Shown here: piece after piece, positions 1 through 6,972 of the stretch
Numbering within the stretch: the first letter of the stretch is position 1
Layout of the letters: the number at the start of each line of letters is the position of its first letter
Source: Symbiodinium natans
Lineage: Eukaryota > Sar > Dinophyceae > Suessiales > Symbiodiniaceae
Assembly: GCA_905221605.1 (NCBI GenBank)
Contig: CAJNDS010001702.1
Coordinates: forward strand, 720,822-734,321
Length of the DNA: 13,500 nucleotides
Direction of reading: 5' to 3'
Notes under the pieces: model-generated
The model's input: only the letters and a program-made list of their open reading frames with translations
Databases searched by the model: none
Told to the model about the DNA's origin: nothing
Translations under genes and position numbers: made by a program

Positions 1-48
1 GGGTTTGGGGTTTAGGGTTTAGGGTTAGGGGTTCACGTTTCGGGTTTA
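1..48 (+). repeat. Degenerate telomere-like TTTAGGG block
   Basis: The window opens with several imperfect copies of GGGTTTAGGG-type units, reading TTTAGGG on the + strand. The copies vary (GGGTTTGGGG, GGGTTAGGGG), so this is an internal, degenerate block and not an active chromosome end. Similar short blocks recur in both orientations through 1-6400. TTTAGGG is the telomere unit reported for dinoflagellates and plants. I infer dispersed telomere-like repeats; whether they came from healed breaks or from intron spread cannot be told here. Confidence 0.75.
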
Positions 49-263
49 GAGGCTTAGGATCTTTTGGGATTTGTGTGGCTCAAAGTTTCGCTGGCGCTGC
101 GAAACTAGACCATGAAGGGCCAGTACCCCGTTTGAGGTTGATTGTGAGATCCGGGCAATGGCAAAGGCAGAGCCCCGAATCTCCACACCCAATTGCGCCC
201 AACCACAAGCAAAGCCCACCCGACATCCAAAACTTCATCTTGGTACCCAGTGGTACCCTTTTC

Positions 264-281
264 CCATTTTTTTGGCTCAAG
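264..281 (+). other. Relic-like dinoflagellate spliced-leader sequence
   Basis: The sequence CCATTTTTTTGGCTCAAG matches the 3' part of the dinoflagellate spliced leader (CCATTTTGGCTCAAG) except for three extra T in the T run. It lies 33 nt upstream of the ATG of the ankyrin gene at 315. In dinoflagellates the leader is added to mRNA by trans-splicing; genomic copies next to genes are known as relics of mRNA that was reverse-transcribed and reinserted. The downstream gene still appears to have introns, which argues against simple retroposition of that gene, so a chance match to a T-rich stretch remains possible. Confidence 0.5.
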
Positions 282-314
282 GTTCCCTCATAAAGGAAAC
301 AACCCAAATAGAAT

Positions 315-1449
315 ATGGTTACTGGGCCGTCAGGACACAATGCCTTGCACAAGGCCGCTTATGGGGGGCACGTTGAGCTTTGCCTGTGGCTGCAGGAGCC
401 AAGTCTGACTCAAGCCTTAAACCCAACAGTAAACCCGAACCCTAATAACCCTAATTAAGCCCGAAGCTCTAAGCCTGAAGAGCTAACTAACATCCCACCC
501 ATGTGTTGCCCTAGAAATTAGGAAAACCTCTTCTAGGAGTTAAGTCTTTACGTTCTCAAAAACCCAAAGAAGGCTGCAACCCTTCATTTCCCTGTCAGGA
601 CGAAGTCCAGCTGGATCCGGACGCTGTCCTCGAGGATGCCAGGACCCCTTCATGGAACCCTGGAAACATGTTTCTTTGGAAGCATTTTCATGAAGTTTAG
701 GTCCAAGTTTGGCTGGTTAGGGTCGGGTGTTTGGGTCGTTCGCTTGCAGCAAGAGTGAGGCCCCAAAATCAATAAGGGTGAATATGTGGGCCCAAAGACC
801 AGGAAACTTGCCTCAACAGGGGCTTACCGGATAAATATTGTTCATCGGAGGGCGGCGCGGGGATCATGGCTTTCGGCGGGGCGGGCACGTGGCTCCAGCA
901 GACAGCTAGGCAGCTGTTGGCATAACGATATATTCACTCAGACAAATGAAATTTGTTCCCACCCGGTCTGGGGCTGTTGAAGTTGCATTCAGCTAGTCTG
1001 CCGAGAGACGTCCTGGCCCAAGTATCCTACCCCTGCAGAGTGTCCCTGGAGTGCCTACCCTAGAGAATGAAGCAGAGAATCCCTGAAGTGTCCACCCCCA
1101 GACATCCACACACCGTATCCCCGAGTCCCCAATCCCAGATGTTTTCTGCACTTCCCGTTGAGTTCCATTCGAAGTAAACAAATAACTTCTTCAGCCAGTC
1201 AGACGCAGTAGTAAGATATAGGTATGCTACTCGTAGCCCGGACGCCGCAAATCTCCCTTTGCAGCTGAGGGGTTTTGCAGCTTAGTGGCTTTGTGATGTT
1301 TTCCTCAGCCCCGAACCCCCGCGTGGTTTAGGGTTTAGGGTTTAGTGTTTAAGGTTTAGGGTTTAGGGTTGCTCTTCTGCGCCAGGGGACAGGATGCAGT
1401 GGCCCTGGCGCGCAAAGCTGGGTTTGAGGTGCCCGATCTGGTGTTGTAG
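315..1449 (+). CDS. Small ankyrin-repeat protein, three exons (hand-built model)
   Basis: Model: exon 1 315-395, exon 2 599-642, exon 3 1386-1449, giving about 62 residues and ending in TAG. Exon 1 carries a textbook ankyrin helix pair, GHNALHKAAYGGHVELCLWL. The end of exon 2 joins exon 3 in phase to give a second repeat start, DARGQDAVALARKAGF. Both introns (203 and 743 nt) start with GA and end with CAG followed by G, a pattern reported for dinoflagellate introns beside GT and GC donors. The join is in frame at both junctions, which is the main support. Ankyrin repeats bind proteins; no partner can be inferred. The true start is uncertain: an acceptor CAG at 331-333 could mean an earlier exon, and the ATG at 315 may be internal. 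Both introns contain telomere-like repeats. Two repeats is short for an ankyrin protein, so this may be a fragment. Confidence 0.55.
1326..1370 (+). repeat. Telomere-like TTTAGGG block inside an intron
   Basis: About six imperfect TTTAGGG units lie directly upstream of the proposed acceptor CAG at 1383-1385 of the ankyrin gene. Two units are altered (TTTAGTG, TTTAAGG). The block ends 15 nt before the splice site, so it occupies the place of a branch-point and pyrimidine-tract region. The opposite orientation (AACCCTAATAACCCTAATT) lies in the first intron at 438-456. Confidence 0.7.
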
Positions 1450-1591
1450 AAAGGAATCAGGCAGCAAGTGCAGATTCTGGTAGACCTGGCACCCCGTGCT
1501 TTCTGCTGAGCCCAGTGTCTCAACCCACAACCCTGAGCATGCACAGGGGCGCTCGATAGAGAGGCCTAGTGCGGAATTCCACACTTGCCAG

Positions 1592-1660
1592 GAGTTGGCA
1601 GCCCTCCTGCTTGAGAGGCGTGTCGCTCGAAGGAAGGATCGGAAACTTGATCGATCTTGA
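1592..1660 (+). CDS. Possible terminal exon fragment, unrecognised
   Basis: After a CAG acceptor at 1589-1591 followed by G, a frame of 22 codons reads as a plausible amphipathic, basic helix (ELAALLLERRVARRKDRK) and ends at TGA 1658-1660. The frame is open further upstream to the TAG just before 1480. There is no start codon and no recognised family. It could belong to the end of an otherwise unseen gene, or be chance in GC-rich DNA. The stretch from 1661 to 1908 shows no gene; it contains a C-rich telomere-like patch near 1770-1800. Confidence 0.22.
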   Translation, partial: ELAALLLERRVARRKDRKLDRS

Positions 1661-1908
1661 GCAGGGGTTGAATTTGGTGTTTAGGCTTGGCTTGCTCTTG
1701 GGGGCACCAAAGAAGTATAAGAGGCTAGTGATTGTTATAGAGTCCCCTCAACAGTAAATCCATTCCCGACTACCCTAAAACCCTCCCCTAATACCCACGA
1801 AGCGGAAGCCTGAAGTACGAGCCAGGAATCTCTAGAGCCTGCATCGCCATGGGTGCTGACGAAGGCGGAGGCGAACGACATCTGAATGTGGCCTCGGAAG
1901 TTCAAAGG

Positions 1909-2300
1909 CTGCCGTTGCGGCCAACGCGCCTATGGCCATGAATGGGCGTATGACAGCAGGACTATGCCCAACGTGTCCCCACTTGCGCAGCAGGGGAGGC
2001 CATTCGTTACAATCCTTGAGTCGTTGAGGTGCCATGGCATCGCAGCATGAGGTGGCAACCATGCAAGTACAGACTGCGCCATAGGTGGGATATATGCAGG
2101 CCTGTGCTGAAAGATGGCTGGCTTTTCACCTTGCCCAGAGGGAGGCAGAGGCCACTTCTTGAGATGCTTCCGTCCACACCGGTGGCCGGGTGTGGGGCAG
2201 CTATGCTTCTGGCAAGTTATTGGCTGCCCTTGAGGCCAACGCGCCTATGGCCATGGGTGTATGACAGCGGAGCTATTTGTGCCAACGTGTCCGCTGGCAA
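1909..2300 (+). repeat. Diverged direct duplication spanning an exon-intron edge
   Basis: Two copies of about 75-80 bp lie at roughly 1909-1990 and 2219-2300, some 311 bp apart. They share the 20-nt core GGCCAACGCGCCTATGGCCA, then GTATGACAGC and CCAACGTGTCC at matching distances, with small gaps. In the second copy the shared part includes the 3' end of an exon, the proposed GT donor at 2257-2258 and the start of the intron. In the first copy the same frame also reads A-N-A-P-M-A-M but then diverges and stops. I infer a local tandem duplication of an exon-intron segment, with the first copy decaying. Confidence 0.7.
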
Positions 2301-2834
2301 CGTGCTCTTGGAAGCCGGTGATGGCGCAGAGGCAGGATGGTTTGCGCTGCGGCACATGAACTGGACGGAGCCTTTAGCCACAGTGAAGTCAGAGTCTGAA
2401 GCTGCTTCTCTTTCTCTGCCGAAGATTCTCCACAATGTCTTCCTTGGACTGGAAGGGCATGGGAACCTGCGGCTCAGCAACCTCACCTGGAAGGCTTCCT
2501 GCTCTTTGCGTGATTGTTGGATTTGCTGGGTTTTGTAGTCGGGATATAGACGTCATTTTTCACGCTCTCGGTCTGACACTCTCAGGAGTTTCCCGGCGTT
2601 GCCTTCTTCAGTCACGGGCAGCAGACGTGGTATCAGGACCAGAATGGAGGCGAGTTGTGCACAGTGCCTCATGGAACCATCTACAAGGAGATGGCCAACA
2701 TGGCGCTTCAGAAGCTGCTAGAACTGGACGAAGGAGGGCCTTGGAAGTTCACCAGAGTGCCGCGGTCTTCGAAGAGGGTTTCCTGGCCCAGTTGTACGGA
2801 GATCTTTTGCGACCCTGAGGGTCCAAGTACCTAA
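2163..2834 (+). CDS. Unrecognised multi-exon gene, last three exons
   Basis: Hand-built model: exon A (open from 2163) to 2256, exon B 2336-2493, exon C 2586-2834, ending in TAA 2832-2834. Both junctions keep the frame: G at 2256 joins GA at 2336-2337, and AAG at 2491-2493 joins GAG at 2586. Intron 1 (79 nt) is GT-AG and intron 2 (92 nt) is GC-AG; both acceptors are CAG followed by G, as in dinoflagellates. The joined product reads as natural soluble protein: exon A has GRVWGSYASGKLLAALEANA, exon B has SLPKILHNVFLGLEGHGNLR, exon C has FFSHGQQTWYQDQNGG and a basic tail. I do not recognise the family. Upstream exons are likely missing; an ATG at 2034 with the product start MASQHEVATMQVQTAP is a candidate first exon. 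The stop codon lies within an inverted repeat. Confidence 0.5.
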
Positions 2835-2915
2835 ATATTAGGGTTTTAGGGTCCAGGTGCCCTACTTTTGATGGTTTTGTGTACCTAAAACCCTCATAGT
2901 TGGGTACTTGGACCC
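2819..2915. repeat. 32-bp inverted repeat around the end of the upstream gene
   Basis: Arm 1 (2819-2850) and arm 2 (2884-2915) are reverse complements at 29 of 32 positions, with a 33-nt loop. The outer 13 bp (GGGTCCAAGTACC and GGTACTTGGACCC) are perfect. Each arm also holds a telomere-like unit (AGGGTTTTAGG / CCTAAAACCCT). The stop codon at 2832-2834 falls inside arm 1, so the mRNA would end its coding part in a strong hairpin. It may be a 3'-end or stability element, or a small foldback insertion. Confidence 0.75.
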
Positions 2916-2931
2916 TTAGGGCAAGAGGTAA

Positions 2932-3120
2932 CTCCCAAGGCCTTCTACCAAACTCTCTGAGATCGGACCCCTGCAGCCCCTAAACGATGTGGCCTTAGGC
3001 CTGCCCTACAGCTTCGATTCCAGAGTCTGTCCACGCGCAAAGAAGCGGCAGCGCAGCCGGAAAGGGAAGGGAAAGGCTTGGGCACACTCGATTTTGGGTT
3101 TAGGGTTTATCGGGTTTTAG
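2932..3120 (+). other. Possible exon with basic, nuclear-signal-like stretch
   Basis: A frame without ATG is open from 2932 to TAG 3118-3120. Its first two thirds read plausibly as protein (EIGPLQPLNDVALGLPYSFD, then a lysine/arginine cluster AKKRQRSRKGKGK). The last codons are derived from a TTTAGGG block at 3092-3127 and are not credible as protein. A shifted frame over the same bases also looks protein-like, so the coding claim is weak. The rest of the interval to 3378 holds only telomere-like patches (3160-3180, 3233-3250) and nothing I can name. Confidence 0.2.
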
Positions 3121-3378
3121 GGTTTCCTTTCATCTGTGCCAGAGGAAACCCCAAAACCCCACATCCTAAGGCAACGAAACCCTGCATGCCCTACACACAA
3201 ACCTCCTTCCTACACACAAGCCTGCACCGTAGTTTAAAGGGTTTAGGGTGTATATGCCTCTGACTAGGGCTTGCACAGGGGGTCACACAACCTATAGACC
3301 CCATGCATCCCCAAACCCTGAACTGCTGCATCCACTCACAATCGGGGATGGCGGCCACTGCTAATCCACGCCCCCAAG

Positions 3379-3457
3379 AACCCTAAACCCTAAACCCTAC
3401 AACCCTAAACCCTCAACCCTAAACCTAAACCCTAAAACCCTAAGCCCTAAACCCTAA
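3379..3457 (-). repeat. Telomere-like CCCTAAA array (largest block)
   Basis: About ten CCCTAAA-type units run almost without interruption on the + strand, the opposite orientation to the blocks at 1-48, 1326-1370 and 3092-3127. Units are mostly exact, with small changes (CCCTACA, CCCTCAA, CCCTAAG). This is the longest and best-preserved telomere-like block in the window. Confidence 0.8.
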
Positions 3458-3850
3458 GTCCAGCGAGCGCGAATCAACCATGAGCCGGCCTCTCTTCACG
3501 TCTCTTGATCAGCAAGACTTATTTATGGCTGTTTCTGAGAATAAGCAAGCAGCTCCGCATATCATCGTCAAATCATAGGATCCCCTTGTAGGGCACCAGA
3601 AGATACCCAACCAAACATTTGGGAGTCTGCCGCTTGCAGATGCTGCCATGAAGAGTTCCACCTGCCCCCAAATCCCAAATGCTTCAGGTACACCCTGCAG
3701 GGGATCTTGAAAATGCATTTCGTTTTTGGACATTCCCAAGAAAACGTGATTTTTCCAGGCTTCCACGTACGGCATAGGCCCCCTGAGCCTGCAAAGCTTA
3801 AAGCTGAAACCCTAACCTCTGCTCCTGCAAACCCTAAACTCTAATTTCTA
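3458..3850. other. Ambiguous coding segment, either strand
   Basis: On the + strand, ATG 3480 starts a 32-codon frame (product begins MSRPLFTSLDQQDLFMAVSE) ending at TAG 3576-3578. The same frame then stays open for about 40 more codons. On the minus strand, an 88-codon frame runs from 3775 to 3509 (begins MPYVEAWKNHVFLGMSKNEM) across the same bases. Neither resembles a family I know and they cannot both be taken as genes. The + strand reading agrees with the direction of all other genes in 1-6117. The segment ends in another C-rich telomere-like patch at 3805-3835. Confidence 0.25.
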
Positions 3851-3955
3851 GAACCTGCGGCTCATGAGAAGTGAGGATGCCCTTGAAAAAGACGCAGTTT
3901 AGGGTTCAGGCAGTGTAGGGTCAGGTGGGGGCCTTCTGTTCTGTTACGCTGATTA

Positions 3956-3996
3956 GTCTCTCTTTTTTTCTTTGGGAAGGGGGGGGGGGGTGGGGC
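3956..3996. repeat. Pyrimidine tract followed by 12-G run
   Basis: A TCTCTCTTTTTTTCTTT tract switches to GGGAAGG and then an uninterrupted G run at about 3979-3990, followed by TGGGG. This is simple-sequence DNA able to form triplex or G-quadruplex structure. The length of the G run could be a sequencing or assembly uncertainty. Nothing else is recognisable between 3850 and 4279 apart from a TTTAGGG-like patch at 3897-3917. Confidence 0.7.
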
Positions 3997-4279
3997 TTCT
4001 TTAGCAATCCAAAAGCTGCACATCCTATTGCCTCTGGCCAGAACCCAAAGTGTGGAAGGAGATAAGGCTTGCCCGCAAGAGGCTGCCGCTTGACATCATA
4101 TGAGGTACTTGACAGGCAGTACTTCATGGAGAACTGTTTCAGCTAGAAAGATCTATACCAGTACATAAGGGAGCATATCTAAGCAAACAAAAGCAACACA
4201 CCTGATCTTCATTGGTGCACCCACCTCCGATCGAAAAAATAGGCCAAGCAATGGTGGAGTCTTTGAGCATGTGAATGCC

Positions 4280-4438
4280 ATGGTATCCCTGAGTCCTCTT
4301 GAGAGCTTTCCTGGTGAGATCCGAGAGGAGGAGAATTCCAGGGAGGCAGCACGAGCTGTCAGGGGCAGCGATCCAGAGGAGAGCGATTTAGAAAGACAAG
4401 CAGCGCAGCCGACGAGCCAGAGACTTGCACAATCTTAA
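4280..4438 (+). CDS. 52-codon charged ORF upstream of membrane protein
   Basis: ATG 4280 opens a frame ending in TAA 4436-4438. Its product is highly charged and protein-like (contains SFPGEIREEENSREAARAV). It overlaps, in another frame, the 5' extension of the large open frame that follows. Because that large frame lacks an early ATG, this ORF may be the true N-terminal coding exon, joined through an intron I could not place or separated by a one-base sequence error. Alternatively it is an upstream ORF in the leader. No family is recognised. Confidence 0.3.
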   Translation: MVSLSPLESFPGEIREEENSREAARAVRGSDPEESDLERQAAQPTSQRLAQS

Positions 4439-6117
4439 ATGATCTTACAGTGGGAGTTGAAGTTGACTTGGGGCAAGGGAGGGGCTGGCAGCCCCTCTAC
4501 CCCAAGTCAGGTCTGGATGTGTCTGGAGACAATGACATTCTGGTGCGCTTGCGAGATGACGCTGGAGTCTGCGGCAGCTGCAAGGCAACGAGTGGCGCCA
4601 AATTCATGTCCAATGGATTTGGAGAGTTTGGTTCAAGAGCTGCAACATACATACAGCACGAAGAAGCCGCAGCGGCAGAGGAGAGTCGTTTGCAGAAGAA
4701 ACGGAAGCGAGACATCGATGTCCAGTTGTTTGCAGAGGTGAACAGGGTGGCTCTTTGGAGACAAAAGTGTGCCATCATCAGCATCTCGATCTTCATTTCC
4801 GTCATCCTGGGTGTCATGGTCTCCTGCGCCGTTGCAGCCTTCTACCTGGAGAACCAGCTGCAAGGCGTTGGCCTCGCCGCGGCGCTGCTGGCGTTGTGGT
4901 GCTGTGCCTGCGGCGGACTCGGTGCACTCTCAAGTGCCAGTGGCGATGATAGCCGCGATACTGTGAAGCTGGGGGCAGGAGTCCGGGCGGCGCGGCCGGA
5001 GCTGCGGGGCTACGCGGCCGACGCGGTCGAGGCCTCCGAGGGCGATTGGAGAGGTCTGACGCTGCTCGGCTGCCTCTGGTGCGTTCTCGGCGCCGGTGTC
5101 GGCGGCGTCACCGCCATGATCATGGCCAGTGACCAGAAGGGGCACAGCTGGACCATCGTCGTGCTGTTGGGCGGGGTGTCTCTGACGATGTGCACCGGTG
5201 GCATCGTCGCTTGCATCACGGAAAAGCCCAAGGGCTGGAGAAAGACAGTGCAAACTTTTGGGCTCGGTGCTCTCCTGGTTCCCCACCAGTGGCCAAATCT
5301 GCTCCTAGAGCAACGCGGTGTGACTCTTGCACAGCTCTTCCTTCAGCCCCCAAAAAAGTCGCTGGACGCAGCTGTCCATACCACCCACGAACACACCATT
5401 GTGTTCGAGGGGAACGTGCTCCCAGGCCGGGAGACTGTTTGTTCATGGCCAGGGAAGTATGCATCCGCATGGGATGAGCTCGTGGCCGGCGCCCGCCAAA
5501 ATGACATCAGTGCCGCTGTAGTGTTTCTGCCCAAAGGCTCCCAGCACTTCGGGTTGCATGACCCCATTCCTCCGAATGAGGAATTTCAGGACTTACAAGG
5601 CAACTGCTGGTGCACGCCCCTTTATGGCGGGAAAAAGCCATGGGGGTGTAGGTGGTGGTCCAAGTGGATCGCCAACATCGAGGTAGCAGTTAAACAAAAC
5701 GCCACCCTTGATGTATATTACTTCGATGGGAAGAAAGGTTTAGGCAAAGTCAAGGATTTCACCACAGCCGGAGTTGAACATCTGCGCCGCGAACAGATCT
5801 CCAGGAAAAAAGCTGACTTCAAGAAGTCCGAGGCTTTCCGGAATGCCCTGGATGCTGGCCTCAAGCGTCTATCGAAGCAGGAAGGTCCAGATTCCTCTTC
5901 GCCCTTTTCCCGGGAGGAACACCGTCTTTTCTTGGCTTGGCTTCCCGAGGAAGACCGGCAGTTTCTGGAGGAGTCGGAAGGCTTAGGCAACTCGCAAAAG
6001 GCGGAGGTAGCTTGGCTTCAACGGAAGGGCTATCCGTACGTGGAGAAAGAGGTGAGCCAACTCGGCGGCTCATCGCCCAAGGCGATTGGCGCACAGGCGA
6101 CCAGCAGAGTCACTTGA
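4318..6117 (+). CDS. Four-helix membrane protein with unknown soluble C-terminal domain
   Basis: The frame is open from after a TGA at 4315-4317 to TGA 6115-6117; the start coordinate marks the open frame, not a start codon. The first in-frame ATG is 4606 (503 residues). Codons before it still look coding, so a 5' exon is likely. Counting from Met 4606, a charged stretch (QKKRKRDID near 31-38) precedes four hydrophobic segments at about 55-79, 86-109, 150-174 and 181-203. A soluble region of about 300 residues follows. It holds a Cys/Trp-rich motif, CWCTPLYGGKKPWGCRWW (about 334-351), then DVYYFDGKKGLGKV and an acidic tail with EEHRLFLAWLPEEDRQFLEE. The even helix number suggests both ends face the same side. 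I recall similar motifs only as uncharacterised dinoflagellate proteins. There are no introns in 1.5 kb and no truncation. Confidence 0.8.
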   Translation, partial: DPRGGEFQGGSTSCQGQRSRGERFRKTSSAADEPETCTILNDLTVGVEVDLGQGRGWQPLYPKSGLDVSGDNDILVRLRDDAGVCGSCKATSGAKFMSNGFGEFGSRAATYIQHEEAAAAEESRLQKKRKRDIDVQLFAEVNRVALWRQKCAIISISIFISVILGVMVSCAVAAFYLENQLQGVGLAAALLALWCCACGGLGALSSASGDDSRDTVKLGAGVRAARPELRGYAADAVEASEGDWRGLTLLGCLWCVLGAGVGGVTAMIMASDQKGHSWTIVVLLGGVSLTMCTGGIVACITEKPKGWRKTVQTFGLGALLVPHQWPNLLLEQRGVTLAQLFLQPPKKSLDAAVHTTHEHTIVFEGNVLPGRETVCSWPGKYASAWDELVAGARQNDISAAVVFLPKGSQHFGLHDPIPPNEEFQDLQGNCWCTPLYGGKKPWGCRWWSKWIANIEVAVKQNATLDVYYFDGKKGLGKVKDFTTAGVEHLRREQISRKKADFKKSEAFRNALDAGLKRLSKQEGPDSSSPFSREEHRLFLAWLPEEDRQFLEESEGLGNSQKAEVAWLQRKGYPYVEKEVSQLGGSSPKAIGAQATSRVT

Positions 6118-6147
6118 GTTCTACCAAAAGCTCGCCAGAGCACCAAG

Positions 6148-6345
6148 ATAAACCCTAAACCTCAAGCTCGAACCTCTTGATCAACAAAACCCAAAGCCCA
6201 TACGCCAAACCTAAACCCCTCAACACACAGCACCTAAATCTGGACCCCAGAACCTAAAGCCGCACACCTCATGCCCCAAACACCCTCGGAGCTTCTGCTG
6301 CGGAGAGTGCTCCAGCTGTACGGTTTAGGGATGAGGGCTTCAGGG
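6148..6345. repeat. Gene-free interval with degenerate CCCTAAA-like text
   Basis: Downstream of the membrane-protein gene the + strand is rich in AAACCCTAAACC-like words that become more degenerate (CCAAACCTAAACCCC, AACCTAAAGCC). A single opposite-strand unit, GGTTTAGGG, lies near 6322. No coding frame is convincing here. The interval ends near 6404, where composition switches sharply to AT-rich. Confidence 0.5.
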
Positions 6346-6404
6346 AGCGGAGAAGGGACGCCAACGGTGTTTAGAAGGTCGAGGGTGCGGGGGGTCAGGA
6401 GAGG

Positions 6405-6760
6405 GATGTTATCTTAAAATCAAGGGAATATATTATTACATCAAGGATCCCAGAAAGGAATCATCTACGCCCACTTCGCTTTGAGAATCATAACCTTACG
6501 GATGATATATATACTTCTGAGATAAAATGGATGAAGTTAATTGAAGTATGGGAATATTTGATTTGGTCTTAGAATTTATTACAACTGCTGAATATTCTAG
6601 AAGATTTTCATTTTGGCGATGGAGAATGGAAAGATCCGATTATTCAAATAAATCTGAAATAATTCTTTATGGATACATAGATTCTTATATTTCATATAAA
6701 TTCGGTATATTGTCGGATTTTTTCTCACTAAGATAATATCCCCATAAAAGGCTACGGGCT
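6405..6760. other. AT-rich island, no recognised gene
   Basis: Composition changes within a few tens of bases from GC-rich (GGTGCGGGGGGTCAGGAG near 6390) to strongly AT-rich. The only open frames are about 60-75 codons of AT-rich text with no family resemblance. Most of the remaining C bases follow a T. The island flanks the left side of the minisatellite, as a similar but longer island flanks its right side. I see no RNA gene, origin motif or transposon end. Confidence 0.6.
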
Positions 6761-6856
6761 CGACCCCTATTTTCGCTCTGCGGCCGCCCTGTCGGATGCC
6801 CTGCCTCCTCTTCCGGTCCATTTGGCTGCTTGTGAGGGCCTTGCAGGGGGATCCTG

Positions 6857-6940
6857 AAAATTCCGGGAATTTTAACGCTTATTGTCTAAAAATCCTGGGA
6901 ATTTTGGGAATTCCCCGGAGCTGAAAATTCCCGGAATTTT
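6857..6940. repeat. Three AATTCC palindromes before the minisatellite
   Basis: AAAATTCC-G-GGAATTTT at 6857-6873 and AAAATTCC-C-GGAATTTT at 6924-6940 are perfect 8-bp inverted repeats around one base, and each is the reverse complement of the other. Between them, GGGAATT at 6897-6903 faces AATTCCC at 6909-6915. The set ends about 30 bp before the 34-nt repeat array. They could be protein-binding sites, cruciform-forming sequence, or remnants of an insertion footprint; the sequence alone does not decide. Confidence 0.65.
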
Positions 6941-6972
6941 AGGAATTGTCCGGATTGAGGTTTGGGCTTTCC

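Noticed and set aside
1-48. True chromosome end
   Set aside because: The repeats are degenerate, short, and recur internally in both orientations.
80-352. Minus-strand 90-codon frame
   Set aside because: It overlaps the spliced-leader-like sequence and the ankyrin exon, which have specific matches on the + strand; this frame has none.
866-925. Short frame starting with MAFGGAGTWLQQTARQ inside the second intron of the ankyrin model
   Set aside because: Only 19 codons, no splice partner found and no family signal.
4450-4452. GTG as start codon of the membrane protein
   Set aside because: Nuclear genes of eukaryotes rarely start at GTG; the frame is open upstream, so a missing 5' exon or the ATG at 4606 is more likely.
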